From the NCBI GenBank assembly GCA_023451395.1, contig JAEXZL010000186.1:1-14900 (forward strand): a stretch of DNA of 14,900 nt, written 5' to 3'. Under the pieces are notes generated by a model. That model saw nothing but the letters and a program-made list of their open reading frames with translations, did not search any database and had not been told where the DNA came from. This DNA is from Bacillota bacterium (GTDB lineage Bacteria > Bacillota > Clostridia > Clostridiales > Clostridiaceae). Both the position numbers and the translations under genes were made by a program. Below, piece after piece: positions 1 to 7,069 of this stretch (its first letter is position 1; each line of letters starts with the position of its first letter).

Positions 1-164
1 AAACCTATAAAAAGAAAAATAATTATAACCGCCAGTGCCGCTACTGCTAAAAGAGCAATGATCCTTTTATTAGGAGTATCAAGATATTTCTTAAAAGCTT
101 TATTTTTTACCATGGCCTTTTCCTTAACTCTTGGTTTCATTACATCAATCCCGTTATACTGCAT
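1..164 (-). CDS. yclO: Siderophore ABC transporter permease, YclO-like (partial, N-terminus only)
   Basis: This is the first 54 codons of a gene that continues past the left edge. The ATG at 164-162 has AGGAG eight bases upstream, placed inside the last codons of the preceding permease gene, and the two reading frames overlap by 11 bp. That arrangement indicates translational coupling. The visible protein has a charged, cytoplasmic-looking N-terminus of about 36 residues rich in Lys and Arg, then the start of a hydrophobic helix (ALLAVAALAVIIIFLFIG). This is how the second permease of YclNOPQ / FatDC-type iron-siderophore importers begins. The family assignment rests mainly on the neighbour, because too little of this protein is visible to show family motifs. 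A membrane subunit paired with the YclN-like protein is the most economical reading. Confidence 0.75.
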   Translation of the reverse strand, partial: MQYNGIDVMKPRVKEKAMVKNKAFKKYLDTPNKRIIALLAVAALAVIIIFLFIG

Positions 165-1107
165 ATTCTTTTCTCCTTAATAACAAATATAAAAATACTC
201 CACTGCCAATAACTCCTACTACAACACCTATAGAAAGCTCATAAGGATAAATCAACACTCTGCTTAATATGTCACAAGCTAACACAAACACCGCTCCTAA
301 AAGAGCTGTATGAGGTATGTTTTCTTTAAGATTATCTCCATTATATAAGGAAACAATATTAGGAATAATGAGTCCTAGAAATGGTATTGAGCCCACAGTA
401 AGAACTGTCACTGAGGTTATTAAGGATACAATAACTAGTCCTAAGGTAACCACCTTATTGTAATTAAGACCAAGATTTACTGAGAAATCTTCTCCCATTC
501 CTGCTATGGTAAATTTATTTCCATATATATAAGCTATTATTACTAAAGGTATTCCAAGGTATAGTAGCTCATATCTCCCTTTAATAATTAAAGAAAAGTC
601 GCCTTGAAGCCAAGAGGAAATATTCTGCACTAGATTATTTTTATAGGCAAAAAATGTAGTAACTGAACTTACAATATTTCCGAGCATTATTCCCAAGAGA
701 GGGATAAATATAGTATTTTTGTATTTTAACTTATTTAAGATCTTCATAAAAAGAAGTGTTCCGCCTAAGGCAAAAATAAAGGCTATTAACATCTTTTGAA
801 AATAGCTGGCAGTTCCAAAAAGCATCATGGACACTAAGATTCCAAATCTTGCCCAGTCAGTGGTGGCAGCAGTAGTAGGAGAAACAAATTTGTTTCTGCT
901 TATGGCCTGCATTATAAGTCCACTAATGCTCATGCTCATTCCAACAACAATTATACTTATAAGCCTTGGTATTCTGCTTAAAAGCATTATCTGCACACTA
1001 TCCTCAGAAAATTTTAAAATATCCCAAAAACTGATGTCTTTAACTCCAATAAATATTGAAATTATGCTAAGTATAACAAGCAAGCCTGCCAGGTATCTCT
1101 TTTTCAT
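154..1107 (-). CDS. yclN: Siderophore (catecholate/petrobactin-type) ABC transporter permease, YclN/CeuB/FatD-like
   Basis: This is an integral membrane subunit of a FecCD-family iron-chelate importer. The 317-residue protein is almost entirely hydrophobic helices, with about nine to ten membrane segments. It carries the stretches I recognise from YclN/CeuB/FatD permeases: RIPRLISIIVVGMSMSISG near residues 45-65, then NKFVSPTTAATTDWARFG, the loop SSWLQGDFSLI, and GLIIPNIVSLYNGDNLK near the cytoplasmic coupling region. The ATG at 1107-1105 is preferred because GGGGGA lies just upstream (1117-1112). An in-frame TTG at 1119 would use that ribosome binding site as coding sequence. It is the first gene of the visible operon, followed by the overlapping YclO-like permease. 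A Fur box over its promoter indicates iron repression. Family is confident; the exact siderophore is not readable from sequence. Confidence 0.9.
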   Translation of the reverse strand: MKKRYLAGLLVILSIISIFIGVKDISFWDILKFSEDSVQIMLLSRIPRLISIIVVGMSMSISGLIMQAISRNKFVSPTTAATTDWARFGILVSMMLFGTASYFQKMLIAFIFALGGTLLFMKILNKLKYKNTIFIPLLGIMLGNIVSSVTTFFAYKNNLVQNISSWLQGDFSLIIKGRYELLYLGIPLVIIAYIYGNKFTIAGMGEDFSVNLGLNYNKVVTLGLVIVSLITSVTVLTVGSIPFLGLIIPNIVSLYNGDNLKENIPHTALLGAVFVLACDILSRVLIYPYELSIGVVVGVIGSGVFLYLLLRRKEYAV

Positions 1108-1207
1108 CTTGTCCCCCAAATTTTTCTTTAGTATTTAACCCCAACTTTACTACTTTATACTTTTGACTTAACTCTTCCACACTGGTATAATTTAAGTCTA
1201 TTGGTAT

Positions 1208-1222
1208 TGATATTTATTCTCA
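1208..1222 (-). promoter_or_regulatory. Fur box (iron repressor operator)
   Basis: The minus-strand sequence TGAGAATAAATATCA matches the 7-1-7 Fur consensus TGATAATNATTATCA at 12 of 14 defined positions. It overlaps the candidate -10 element of the siderophore permease operon, the classic position for iron-dependent repression. An outer inverted repeat (TATTGATA / TATCAATA) flanks the same segment. The divergent AraC gene starts about 140 bp away and might also be affected. Confidence 0.65.
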
Positions 1223-1238
1223 ATAAGTATTCTATCAA
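1211..1238 (-). promoter_or_regulatory. Candidate sigma-A promoter for the siderophore uptake operon
   Basis: On the minus strand, TTGATA (1238-1233) and TAAATA (1216-1211) are separated by 16 bp, about 105 bp upstream of the YclN-like start. The -35 matches five of six consensus bases and the -10 matches four of six. The Fur box covers the -10, which supports this placement. Confidence 0.5.
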
Positions 1239-1350
1239 TATTTCCTATTTAAATCTTAACTATATTTGTTTTTTTATAAGTATATTTATATTTTTTTAAT
1301 AAATATCTTTATATCCTTAAAATCATCTTTAATTGTCTATCATATTTCTT

Positions 1351-1356
1351 GGAGGG
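1351..1356 (+). promoter_or_regulatory. Ribosome binding site that fixes the TTG start of the AraC regulator
   Basis: GGAGGG lies seven bases before TTG at 1364. This decides against the longer frame starting with TTG at 1349, where these bases would be codons 1-3. Confidence 0.8.
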
Positions 1357-1363
1357 ATTCTCT

Positions 1364-2134
1364 TTGCATCAGGAATTATACCTAAATCAAAAGCAAACAA
1401 ATGAAACGGTAAAGGCTTTTTATCAATGCACAAATATACCAATAAGATTCTATGCTTCAAATCATCTTCCTATAGCTTCCTATGGCTTCAATGAGGAATT
1501 CTCCTGTCTTATAGAGGAATATCATATATATAGACAACTAAAAAAGAAGCTTTCTGAAAGTCTTGGCACTTCAAGCTTTGAAACTATAGAAATAGAAAAC
1601 ACCATAAGCTTCACAGGAGTTCTTTCCTGCCCTATGAGTCTAGATCAAGGTATCTACATACTAGGTCCTTATTTGGGAGAAATGGATATGGGTATTAATA
1701 TACCCTATAAGCCTAAAAAATTTATATCAAACCTTGTAGCACTGCTTCATTCAATCTCAAAAAGCTGTGAAATAGTTGATACCCATCAAACTTCAGGAAA
1801 CATAAGTTACAGTACTTATGTTAAAAAGGCTATGGATTTTATGTATGCAAATTATCAAGAGTGCATTACCCTTGAAGATATATCCAAACATGTTAACGTA
1901 AATAAATGTTACTTCTGCAGCCTCTTTAAAAAGGAGGTTAACAAAACAGTAACTCAGTTTCTAAATGAAATAAGAATAGATAGGAGCAAGGAGCTTCTTG
2001 TAAAGGATGGTATTTCTATGCTGGATGTTGCTCTAAACGTAGGCTTTAACAATCAAAATTACTACAATATGACCTTTAAAAAGCTTACAGGCACCACTCC
2101 CTTAGAATATAAGAGAAATACCCTAGGAATATAA
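1364..2134 (+). CDS. AraC/XylS-family transcriptional regulator
   Basis: This is a 256-residue DNA-binding regulator. The C-terminal ~100 residues (about 154-252) form the two helix-turn-helix AraC domain: ITLEDISKHVNVNKCYFCSLFKKE is the first motif and MLDVALNVGFNNQNYYNMTFKKLTG the second, ending in the usual TPLEYKR. The N-terminal half is a soluble sensor-like domain that I do not recognise beyond its occurrence in Firmicutes AraC proteins (note ILGPYLGE). The start is TTG at 1364, because GGAGGG at 1351-1356 sits seven bases upstream. An in-frame TTG at 1349 would place the ribosome binding site inside the gene. It is divergent from the Fur-controlled siderophore permease operon, so control of iron-chelate uptake is a reasonable guess, as with other AraC regulators beside siderophore transporters. 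The sequence itself does not prove the target. Confidence 0.9.
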   Translation: MHQELYLNQKQTNETVKAFYQCTNIPIRFYASNHLPIASYGFNEEFSCLIEEYHIYRQLKKKLSESLGTSSFETIEIENTISFTGVLSCPMSLDQGIYILGPYLGEMDMGINIPYKPKKFISNLVALLHSISKSCEIVDTHQTSGNISYSTYVKKAMDFMYANYQECITLEDISKHVNVNKCYFCSLFKKEVNKTVTQFLNEIRIDRSKELLVKDGISMLDVALNVGFNNQNYYNMTFKKLTGTTPLEYKRNTLGI

Positions 2135-2136
2135 AT

Positions 2137-2176
2137 AGGACAGGTTATAAGCCTTAAATAGCTTATAACCTGTCCT
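2137..2176. terminator. Perfect 16-bp hairpin between convergent genes (probable bidirectional terminator)
   Basis: AGGACAGGTTATAAGC (2137-2152) is repeated exactly as its reverse complement at 2161-2176 around an 8-base loop. It starts three bases after the AraC stop codon, and the converging EamA transporter gene ends at 2244. Neither side has a convincing run of T residues (TTCATTG on one side, ATTTATA on the other), so it is an atypical intrinsic terminator. Protection of the 3' end is an alternative role. Confidence 0.6.
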
Positions 2177-2182
2177 TCATTG

Positions 2183-2198
2183 ACTAATTAACTAATTA
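2183..2198. repeat. 8-bp tandem repeat
   Basis: ACTAATTA occurs twice head to tail in the spacer between the AraC hairpin and the end of the transporter gene. Its low complexity means it may be accidental. Confidence 0.6.
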
Positions 2199-2219
2199 AT
2201 CTCCTTTGCATTTCTTTAG

Positions 2220-2257
2220 TACTGTGAGGTCAGTGTGTTGATACTATGAGGTCAGTG
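2220..2257. repeat. 16-bp direct repeat overlapping the transporter stop codon
   Basis: TACTGTGAGGTCAGTG (2220-2235) and TACTATGAGGTCAGTG (2242-2257) differ at one base, with a 22-bp period. The second copy contains the last codons and the TAG stop of the EamA-type gene. The first lies just downstream of it in the transcript. It looks like a local tandem duplication of the gene's 3' end. Confidence 0.8.
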
Positions 2258-3173
2258 CATTCTTTTTTGTACTTTTTTGGGGCAACTGTGCAAGAACAAT
2301 TGCCGAGAACATCAATATACATCCTAAGATTTCTCGTACACTTAAGTTTTGATTTAATAAGAGGAAGCCTGCCAGCACAGACACCACTGATTCAAGGCTT
2401 AGGATTAATGATGCTATAGTGGGATTCATTCCCTTTTGGCCTACTATTTGAAGAGTATAGGCTACACCGCAGGAAAGGACGCCAGCATAAAGAATAGGCT
2501 GCCAGGCAGAAAGCATCCCTGCTATCTTAGGTTCTTCAAATATAAACATAAATATTCCGCTTAAAATACCGCAAACAAAAAATTGAATGCAGGACATTTT
2601 TACCCCATCTACCATTTCAGTAAAATGGTCAATAACCATAATGTGGACTGAAAATAATAAAGCTCCAATGAAAACAAAGAAATCTCCTCGGCCTATGGTT
2701 AAATCCTCTGTTATACACAGAAAATATAGTCCTATAAGTGCCAGAAAAACTCCAAACCATACAAGAGGACCGGATTTTCTTTTAAAAAATATTCCTATAA
2801 TAGGAACTATTATAATGTAAAAAGCAGTTATGAAACCAGCCTTTCCTACGGTGGTATACATGATTCCTATCTGTTGAAAGCTACTAGCAGCAAAGATTAC
2901 AAGGCCACAGTAAAAGCCTCCTAAAATTAAGTTCTTCTTACTTTTTTTATCTTCCTCTTTAGTTTTATTGACCTTTTCAGATTTATTACTGCCTATTCTA
3001 TTTAAAAGAAAAATGCAGGGAATAAGAACCATGGCCCCAATTAAGGAGCGTATAGAGTTAAAAGTAAAGGGGCCAACATGATCCATTCCCACGCTCTGAG
3101 CTACAAAGGCCACACCCCAAATTATTGCTGTTAATAGTAGCATAAACGAATTTCTTAATTGTAATTTGTTCAT
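2244..3173 (-). CDS. EamA-family (drug/metabolite superfamily) transporter
   Basis: This is a 309-residue inner-membrane permease of the DMT superfamily, usually exporters of amino acids, metabolites or drugs. Two tandem EamA repeats of about five helices each are visible, roughly residues 8-155 and 165-298. The N-terminal signature LLLTAIIWGVAFVAQSVGMD and the repeat-end motifs GKAGFITAFYIIIVPIIGI and GMNPTIASLILSLESVVSVLAG are typical. A Lys-rich cytoplasmic loop (about residues 62-82) separates helices 2 and 3. The ATG start has only a distant AGGAG (about 12 bases away), so translation may be modest; no better start is visible. The C-terminus ends inside a small direct repeat. The substrate cannot be told from sequence. 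It lies downstream of the amidohydrolase on the same strand but has its own candidate promoter. Confidence 0.92.
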   Translation of the reverse strand: MNKLQLRNSFMLLLTAIIWGVAFVAQSVGMDHVGPFTFNSIRSLIGAMVLIPCIFLLNRIGSNKSEKVNKTKEEDKKSKKNLILGGFYCGLVIFAASSFQQIGIMYTTVGKAGFITAFYIIIVPIIGIFFKRKSGPLVWFGVFLALIGLYFLCITEDLTIGRGDFFVFIGALLFSVHIMVIDHFTEMVDGVKMSCIQFFVCGILSGIFMFIFEEPKIAGMLSAWQPILYAGVLSCGVAYTLQIVGQKGMNPTIASLILSLESVVSVLAGFLLLNQNLSVREILGCILMFSAIVLAQLPQKSTKKNALTS

Positions 3174-3262
3174 TGATAATCTAAACTCCTATCTGTAACT
3201 TTTCCCAAGATTAAACAAAATATTATAAAATAAATTATTATTCTAAATAAGCATTCCTTTAT

Positions 3263-3292
3263 ATTATATAACTATAGGAAAATAAACATCAA
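3263..3292 (-). promoter_or_regulatory. Candidate promoter of the EamA transporter
   Basis: On the minus strand, TTGATG (3292-3287) and a perfect TATAAT (3268-3263) are separated by 18 bp, leaving a 5' leader of roughly 85 bases before the ATG at 3173. I see no terminator in the spacer between the upstream amidohydrolase and this site, so read-through is also possible. Confidence 0.5.
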
Positions 3293-3326
3293 TAGAAGTA
3301 TCTTATTAAATACCCAAATATCAAAA

Positions 3327-4913
3327 CTACTTTCTATAAACAGTTTCACCATTTTTTATAGTTTCAACAACTTCAATATCCCTTATATCCATTGGATGAA
3401 CCTTTAGAGGATTGCTATCAAGTATTACTAAATCAGCAACCTTTCCTTCTTTAATTGATCCTTTTTTGTCCTCTTCAAAATATTCATAAGCAGCATTAAT
3501 AGTCACTCCCTTTAAAGCCTCATAAGGAGTTATTTTTTCCTCTACACCTATTTCTACTCCCCCTTTAGTTATGCGGTTAACAACGCACCAAAGAGTTTCT
3601 ATCATATTAGGCATTATAACAGGAGAATCCTGATGGAGTGTATATACAACACCTTTTTCTATAGCTGTCTTTACAGGGCTTATCCTATATCCTCTTTTCC
3701 TTCCAAAGTTTTTAATATGTATATCTCCCCAGTAATAGATATGGGCTGCGAAAAAGGAAGGAAGCATATTTATCTCAGCCATTCTCTCCAGCTGATCCTC
3801 TCTTACAGTTTGTGCATGAATCATAACAGGACGCAGATTCTTATTCTTAATTTCAGCTCCCTGAAAAGAGTTAATGAGCTGCTCTGCTGCAGCATCTCCA
3901 TTGCAGTGGGTCAAAAGCTGAAGGTCTTCTTTTAGGGCAGTATTAACAAAGCTTTGGACCTCCTTATCCTCATATATGGGATATCCTCTATACCCATCCT
4001 CTGCCTCCTCATAAGGCTCTGACATCCAAGCTGTTCTTCCTTGAGGGGAGCCATCTAAGAATATTTTATAGCCTCCTATTTTAAATCCATTAATATATTT
4101 ATTTAAATACTCTTTGTTATTCTCTAAAAGTTTCTTATTATTTTTAAGATCCACATAGCCTACTATATCCAGGATTAATTTCCTTCTTTTTGAAGCCTCC
4201 TTAAGTACTGCCATTTCCATATCCCTTATAAGACCCTCTTGAGCCGTGGTAATTCCATACTTAAAATAAATACCTTGAGCCTCATCTAAGAACCTCAGAA
4301 GATCTTCAAGAGTGGGCTGAGGTGCTGCAGCTGTATTTTTAATAAAAGCATTTTCCTCTAAATAACCATTAGGCTCGTCACTACCTTCTATTCTTCCTAT
4401 ATATCCTCCCTCTGGATTTTTGCTTTTAGCTGTAATATTTAGCTTTTCTAAGGCTAAGGAATTTACTATTCCCATATGCCCGGAGGCATGAGCTATAAGT
4501 ATTGGGTTATCCATGGAAGCCTCATCAAGATTTTTTTTATCTGGATGCCTTTTTTCCTTTAAAAAATTATGATCATAGCCAAATCCTAAAATCCACTGAT
4601 CCTTTTTTAACTTTCTCTTTTCCTTATACTCCCTAAGCATATCAGTTATTTCCTTAAAGCTCTTAGCCTCACTAAGATTTACTATTCCCAAGCTAGAAGC
4701 AAAGGATATTATGTGACTATGGGAATCAATAAAAGCTGGCAAAAGAGTCTTTCCCTTCAAATCTATAAGCTCTGTATTTTCTTTTTTCAGCTTTAATATA
4801 TCATCCTTGCTGCCAAGAGCCTTTATTATACCATCTTCAACTAAAAGGCTTTCCGTCTCAATCCCGTCTTCCATAGTAATTATATCTCCGTTGTAAAAAA
4901 TCTTACTCTTCAT
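3327..4913 (-). CDS. YtcJ-type metal-dependent amidohydrolase
   Basis: This is a 528-residue cytoplasmic hydrolase of the amidohydrolase superfamily, YtcJ/Amidohydro_3 branch (formamidase, N-substituted formamide deformylase and imidazolonepropionase-like relatives). It opens with the small beta-sandwich domain (IFYNGDIITMEDG, then VEDGIIKALGS). The barrel follows, beginning with the metal-binding DSHSH (His65 and His67). Further expected ligands are H336 (LLTHCNGDAA), H366 (PVMIHAQ) and D429 (LHQDSPV), with KIFLDGS around residue 283 as a conserved active-site strand. The C-terminus returns to the sandwich (GSIKEGKVADLVILDSNPL). The second ATG (4913) is chosen because AGGAGG lies six bases upstream; the ATG at 4919 directly abuts the ribosome binding site. 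There is no signal peptide. The substrate is unknown: many family members act on N-acyl or formamide compounds. The family call is very firm. Confidence 0.93.
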   Translation of the reverse strand: MKSKIFYNGDIITMEDGIETESLLVEDGIIKALGSKDDILKLKKENTELIDLKGKTLLPAFIDSHSHIISFASSLGIVNLSEAKSFKEITDMLREYKEKRKLKKDQWILGFGYDHNFLKEKRHPDKKNLDEASMDNPILIAHASGHMGIVNSLALEKLNITAKSKNPEGGYIGRIEGSDEPNGYLEENAFIKNTAAAPQPTLEDLLRFLDEAQGIYFKYGITTAQEGLIRDMEMAVLKEASKRRKLILDIVGYVDLKNNKKLLENNKEYLNKYINGFKIGGYKIFLDGSPQGRTAWMSEPYEEAEDGYRGYPIYEDKEVQSFVNTALKEDLQLLTHCNGDAAAEQLINSFQGAEIKNKNLRPVMIHAQTVREDQLERMAEINMLPSFFAAHIYYWGDIHIKNFGRKRGYRISPVKTAIEKGVVYTLHQDSPVIMPNMIETLWCVVNRITKGGVEIGVEEKITPYEALKGVTINAAYEYFEEDKKGSIKEGKVADLVILDSNPLKVHPMDIRDIEVVETIKNGETVYRK

Positions 4914-4985
4914 TTTCATCCTCCTAATAAAGCCTTAGTTTTGCTCTTATAATTTGTTTTATTCTTATAATTAGCTTTTCATAAA

Positions 4986-5075
4986 ATCTTACTTTTATCC
5001 AAACTAACTATCAATTTAATATGCTAACTTTTTAACATATAAGTTAATTATAAGCCTTATAGCTTAATAGGTGAA
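4986..5075 (-). promoter_or_regulatory. Candidate promoter region of the amidohydrolase (two possible sites)
   Basis: Two minus-strand candidates have 17-bp spacers. The distal one is TTCACC (5075-5070) with TATAAT (5052-5047). The proximal one is TTGATA (5014-5009) with TAAGAT (4991-4986), about 75 bases from the start codon. I cannot choose between them. The AT-rich background lowers confidence in each. Confidence 0.4.
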
Positions 5076-5089
5076 CTCTCATTTATATG

Positions 5090-5123
5090 AAAAAAGAATA
5101 GTCTATCATGGAAAGACTATTCT
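5090..5123 (-). terminator. Rho-independent terminator of the GntR-ABC operon
   Basis: A 10-bp perfect stem (AGAATAGTCT paired with AGACTATTCT, arms 5123-5114 and 5104-5095) with a 9-base loop is followed by a run of T residues on the minus strand. It lies 13 bases after the permease stop codon. This is the clearest intrinsic terminator in the window together with that at 7253-7287. Confidence 0.9.
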
Positions 5124-5136
5124 CTGTAAATATTTG

Positions 5137-5760
5137 TTATTGCTCTTTGTTTGCAAATATTTTTATAGATAATATATATGAAATATACACAATTAATATT
5201 AGGAGCAATGGTGATATCTTTAATAAAATCATAAGAGCTTCCATTGTAGGAAATGGTATCCCAATCTCCTTCATAATAAAGAAAATAAGATAAGGTACTG
5301 CCACAGCTCCAAGAACCATAAGCCTGCTTTTTTCCACCCCAAATTTATAAATGAGCGGTAAAAGTACACTGAAAAAAATTATGCCCGCAGCCATAGAAAT
5401 ATATATACCTAATAAAAGCTCTTCCATAGTTGTAGTCTTATTTATGAGGTTAAGAATGATAGTGCTTAATAGTGCTATTGCAGTTCCTGAGGCACACATT
5501 ATTAATGCTAAAATATATTTGCTTAATACCATATCCTTTTTGGTAATAGGAAGAGATAGGGCATACTTATCCCATTTTGCAATGTCATCATAGCTAAAGG
5601 ATGTTATAGGCATCATTGTAAACAGAAGTATCACCATAGACATTAAAAAGCTTCCACCATCCATAGAAAGAGACATTATCCCATAGAAAGCTATTAGAAC
5701 TATTAATGTCTTGGCATATTTTTTTAAATTATATATGTCCTTAATAATTAACCCAATCAT
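5137..5760 (-). CDS. ABC-2 type transporter permease
   Basis: This is the membrane partner of the ATPase encoded just upstream. The 207-residue protein has about six hydrophobic segments (roughly residues 17-30, 36-56, 84-106, 116-138, 148-164 and 178-200). The N-terminal amphipathic stretch MIGLIIKDIYNLKKY and the loop SYDDIAKWDKYALSLPITKKDMVLSKY resemble the small ABC2_membrane_5 permeases found with YtrA-type GntR regulators (for example PmtB/PmtD-like exporters). Its ATG overlaps the ATPase TGA by four bases (ATGA), so the two are translationally coupled. No second permease is encoded, so a homodimeric membrane domain is expected. The cargo is unknown. Related systems handle amphipathic peptides, antibiotics or cell-envelope stress. 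It is followed by a clear terminator, so this is the last gene of the operon. Confidence 0.88.
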   Translation of the reverse strand: MIGLIIKDIYNLKKYAKTLIVLIAFYGIMSLSMDGGSFLMSMVILLFTMMPITSFSYDDIAKWDKYALSLPITKKDMVLSKYILALIMCASGTAIALLSTIILNLINKTTTMEELLLGIYISMAAGIIFFSVLLPLIYKFGVEKSRLMVLGAVAVPYLIFFIMKEIGIPFPTMEALMILLKISPLLLILIVYISYILSIKIFANKEQ

Positions 5761-6617
5761 TTCCTTTCACCTCTCAATGTTAATAACATTATATCTTCGA
5801 TGTTTGTACTATCAATGGTGAGATAAGGATATTTTTTTATTATCTCATCCTTATTTCTTGCTAGAAGCCTGTATCCAAAGGTATTTTTTTCATAGCCTAA
5901 AAATTCCTTCTTATTAAGCTTATTAAAATCCTCTAAACCGCATTTAAAAATACCATATTCATAAAGCAATACATCCTTAGACTCACAAAATACTATTTCC
6001 CCATCATGAATAAAGGTTATATAGTCCGCTACCTTTTCTAAATCACTTATAATATGAGAGGATATAAGCACTGAATTTTCCTCATCTTGTATGAAATCTA
6101 AAAAGACATCAAGTATTTCATTTCTTACTACAGGGTCTAAACCTGATGTAGCCTCATCTAGAATCAAAAGCTTGGCCTTATGAGATAAGGCAACAGCTAT
6201 GGAAAGCTTCATCTTCATACCCTTAGAAAAATCCTTCACTATTTTATCCTTTGGAAGCTTAAATCTCTGAATATAACTTATATATTCTTTTTCATCCCAT
6301 TTACTATATATTTTGCTCATGATTTTATTAATATTTAAAGGAGTAAGATTGTCATGGAAAAAACTATCATCTAAAACCACCCCTATATTATCTTTTATAG
6401 CCTTTTCATCCTTTATATTATCAAGTCCCATGACCTTTATACTGCCGCTATCTCTCTTAATTAAATTTAAAATTAGCTTTAAGGTTGTAGTTTTTCCAGC
6501 TCCGTTTTCTCCTATAAAGCCCATAATACTTCCCTTAGAAAGAGAAAAACTTACATCTTTCAGCTGAAAATCCCCATAATTTTTATTAATCCCTTTAATT
6601 TCTATTGCCTTATCCAT
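5757..6617 (-). CDS. ABC transporter ATP-binding protein (exporter type, BcrA/YtrB-like)
   Basis: This is a 286-residue ATPase that powers the adjacent permease. Walker A is GENGAGKTT (residues 36-44), Walker B is LLILDE (150-155, catalytic E155), the D-loop is SGLD (158-161) and the switch His is in SSHI (H188). The signature motif is the degenerate FSKGM (130-134) common in this family instead of LSGGQ. The usual Q-loop glutamine is not seen: the corresponding place reads GVVLDDSFFHDNLTP. A C-terminal extension of about 70 residues follows the nucleotide-binding core. The ATG immediately follows the TAG stop of the GntR gene, with GAGGAGG inside that gene's last codons; its own stop overlaps the permease start by four bases. 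Expression therefore depends on the GntR-controlled promoter at 7064-7092. Confidence 0.94.
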   Translation of the reverse strand: MDKAIEIKGINKNYGDFQLKDVSFSLSKGSIMGFIGENGAGKTTTLKLILNLIKRDSGSIKVMGLDNIKDEKAIKDNIGVVLDDSFFHDNLTPLNINKIMSKIYSKWDEKEYISYIQRFKLPKDKIVKDFSKGMKMKLSIAVALSHKAKLLILDEATSGLDPVVRNEILDVFLDFIQDEENSVLISSHIISDLEKVADYITFIHDGEIVFCESKDVLLYEYGIFKCGLEDFNKLNKKEFLGYEKNTFGYRLLARNKDEIIKKYPYLTIDSTNIEDIMLLTLRGERK

Positions 6618-6995
6618 CTATATATCCTCCTCATAAATAAGGGTAATGATTTCTATAAGCTCCTGTAGGTTAATATCCACATTTTTTGCTGCTGATACTG
6701 CCTCCTGAAGATTGCTCTCAATTTTTTTAAGCTGTTCCTCCTTAATAAGCTGAAAATTGCAACCGGAAACAAAGCTTCCCTTTCCCCCTACCGTTTCAAT
6801 GAAACCTTCCTTTTCCAGCTCCTCATAAGCCCTCTTAGTGGTAATAACGCTAATCCTCAGTTCTTTAGCCAAAAGTCTCATGGATGGAAGAGCTTCCCCT
6901 TCCTTCAATTGTCCTTTTACGATCATTGCCTTTATCTGTTCTTCAATCTGTTCGTAAATAGGTCTTTCGCTAGAGTTTGTAATAATAATATCCAA
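6618..6995 (-). CDS. GntR-family transcriptional regulator, YtrA subfamily
   Basis: This is a short (125-residue) GntR repressor. The winged helix-turn-helix occupies about residues 10-76: PIYEQIEEQIKAMIVKGQL, then EALPSMRLLAKELRISVITTKRAYEELEKEGFIETVGGKGSFV, which is the full GntR signature. Only about 45 residues follow, a helical dimerisation tail, as in the YtrA subfamily; no ligand-binding domain is present. The start is TTG at 6995, preceded by GAGGTGAGG; no ATG is available nearby. It is first in an operon with the ATPase and permease. YtrA-type proteins typically repress their own ABC operon and are released by envelope stress or antibiotics. A large dyad covering the -10 of its own promoter fits autoregulation. 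Confidence 0.93.
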   Translation of the reverse strand: MDIIITNSSERPIYEQIEEQIKAMIVKGQLKEGEALPSMRLLAKELRISVITTKRAYEELEKEGFIETVGGKGSFVSGCNFQLIKEEQLKKIESNLQEAVSAAKNVDINLQELIEIITLIYEEDI

Positions 6996-7038
6996 TCCCT
7001 CACCTCTATTTCAAATTATCCATACTGTTATCATCATA

Positions 7039-7069
7039 TATACCGTATATATCATATATATACAGTATA
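7039..7069. promoter_or_regulatory. Dyad operator, probable GntR autoregulatory site
   Basis: Two 13-bp arms (TATACTGTATATA and, inverted, TATACCGTATATA; one mismatch) flank a 5-bp centre. The dyad begins at the -10 element and extends across the expected transcription start, about 45 bp upstream of the GntR start codon. A GntR protein bound here would block the promoter. Confidence 0.75.

Noticed and set aside
827..1138. Plus-strand open frame of about 100 codons opposite the siderophore permease
   Set aside because: It is the antisense shadow of a well-recognised gene. It has no ribosome binding site or family resemblance.
2137..2257. Cluster of repeats considered as a CRISPR array or mobile-element end
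   Set aside because: There are only two copies of each repeat, no regularly spaced unit and no transposase or cas gene. It is a hairpin plus local duplications.
5108..5293. Small plus-strand open frame opposite the ABC-2 permease
   Set aside because: It starts inside the intrinsic terminator and lies antisense to a clear gene, with no plausible ribosome binding site.
7039..7069. TATATA-rich tract read as simple low-complexity repeat
   Set aside because: The symmetry with internal CTG/CGG interruptions and its position on a strong promoter make an operator the better explanation.
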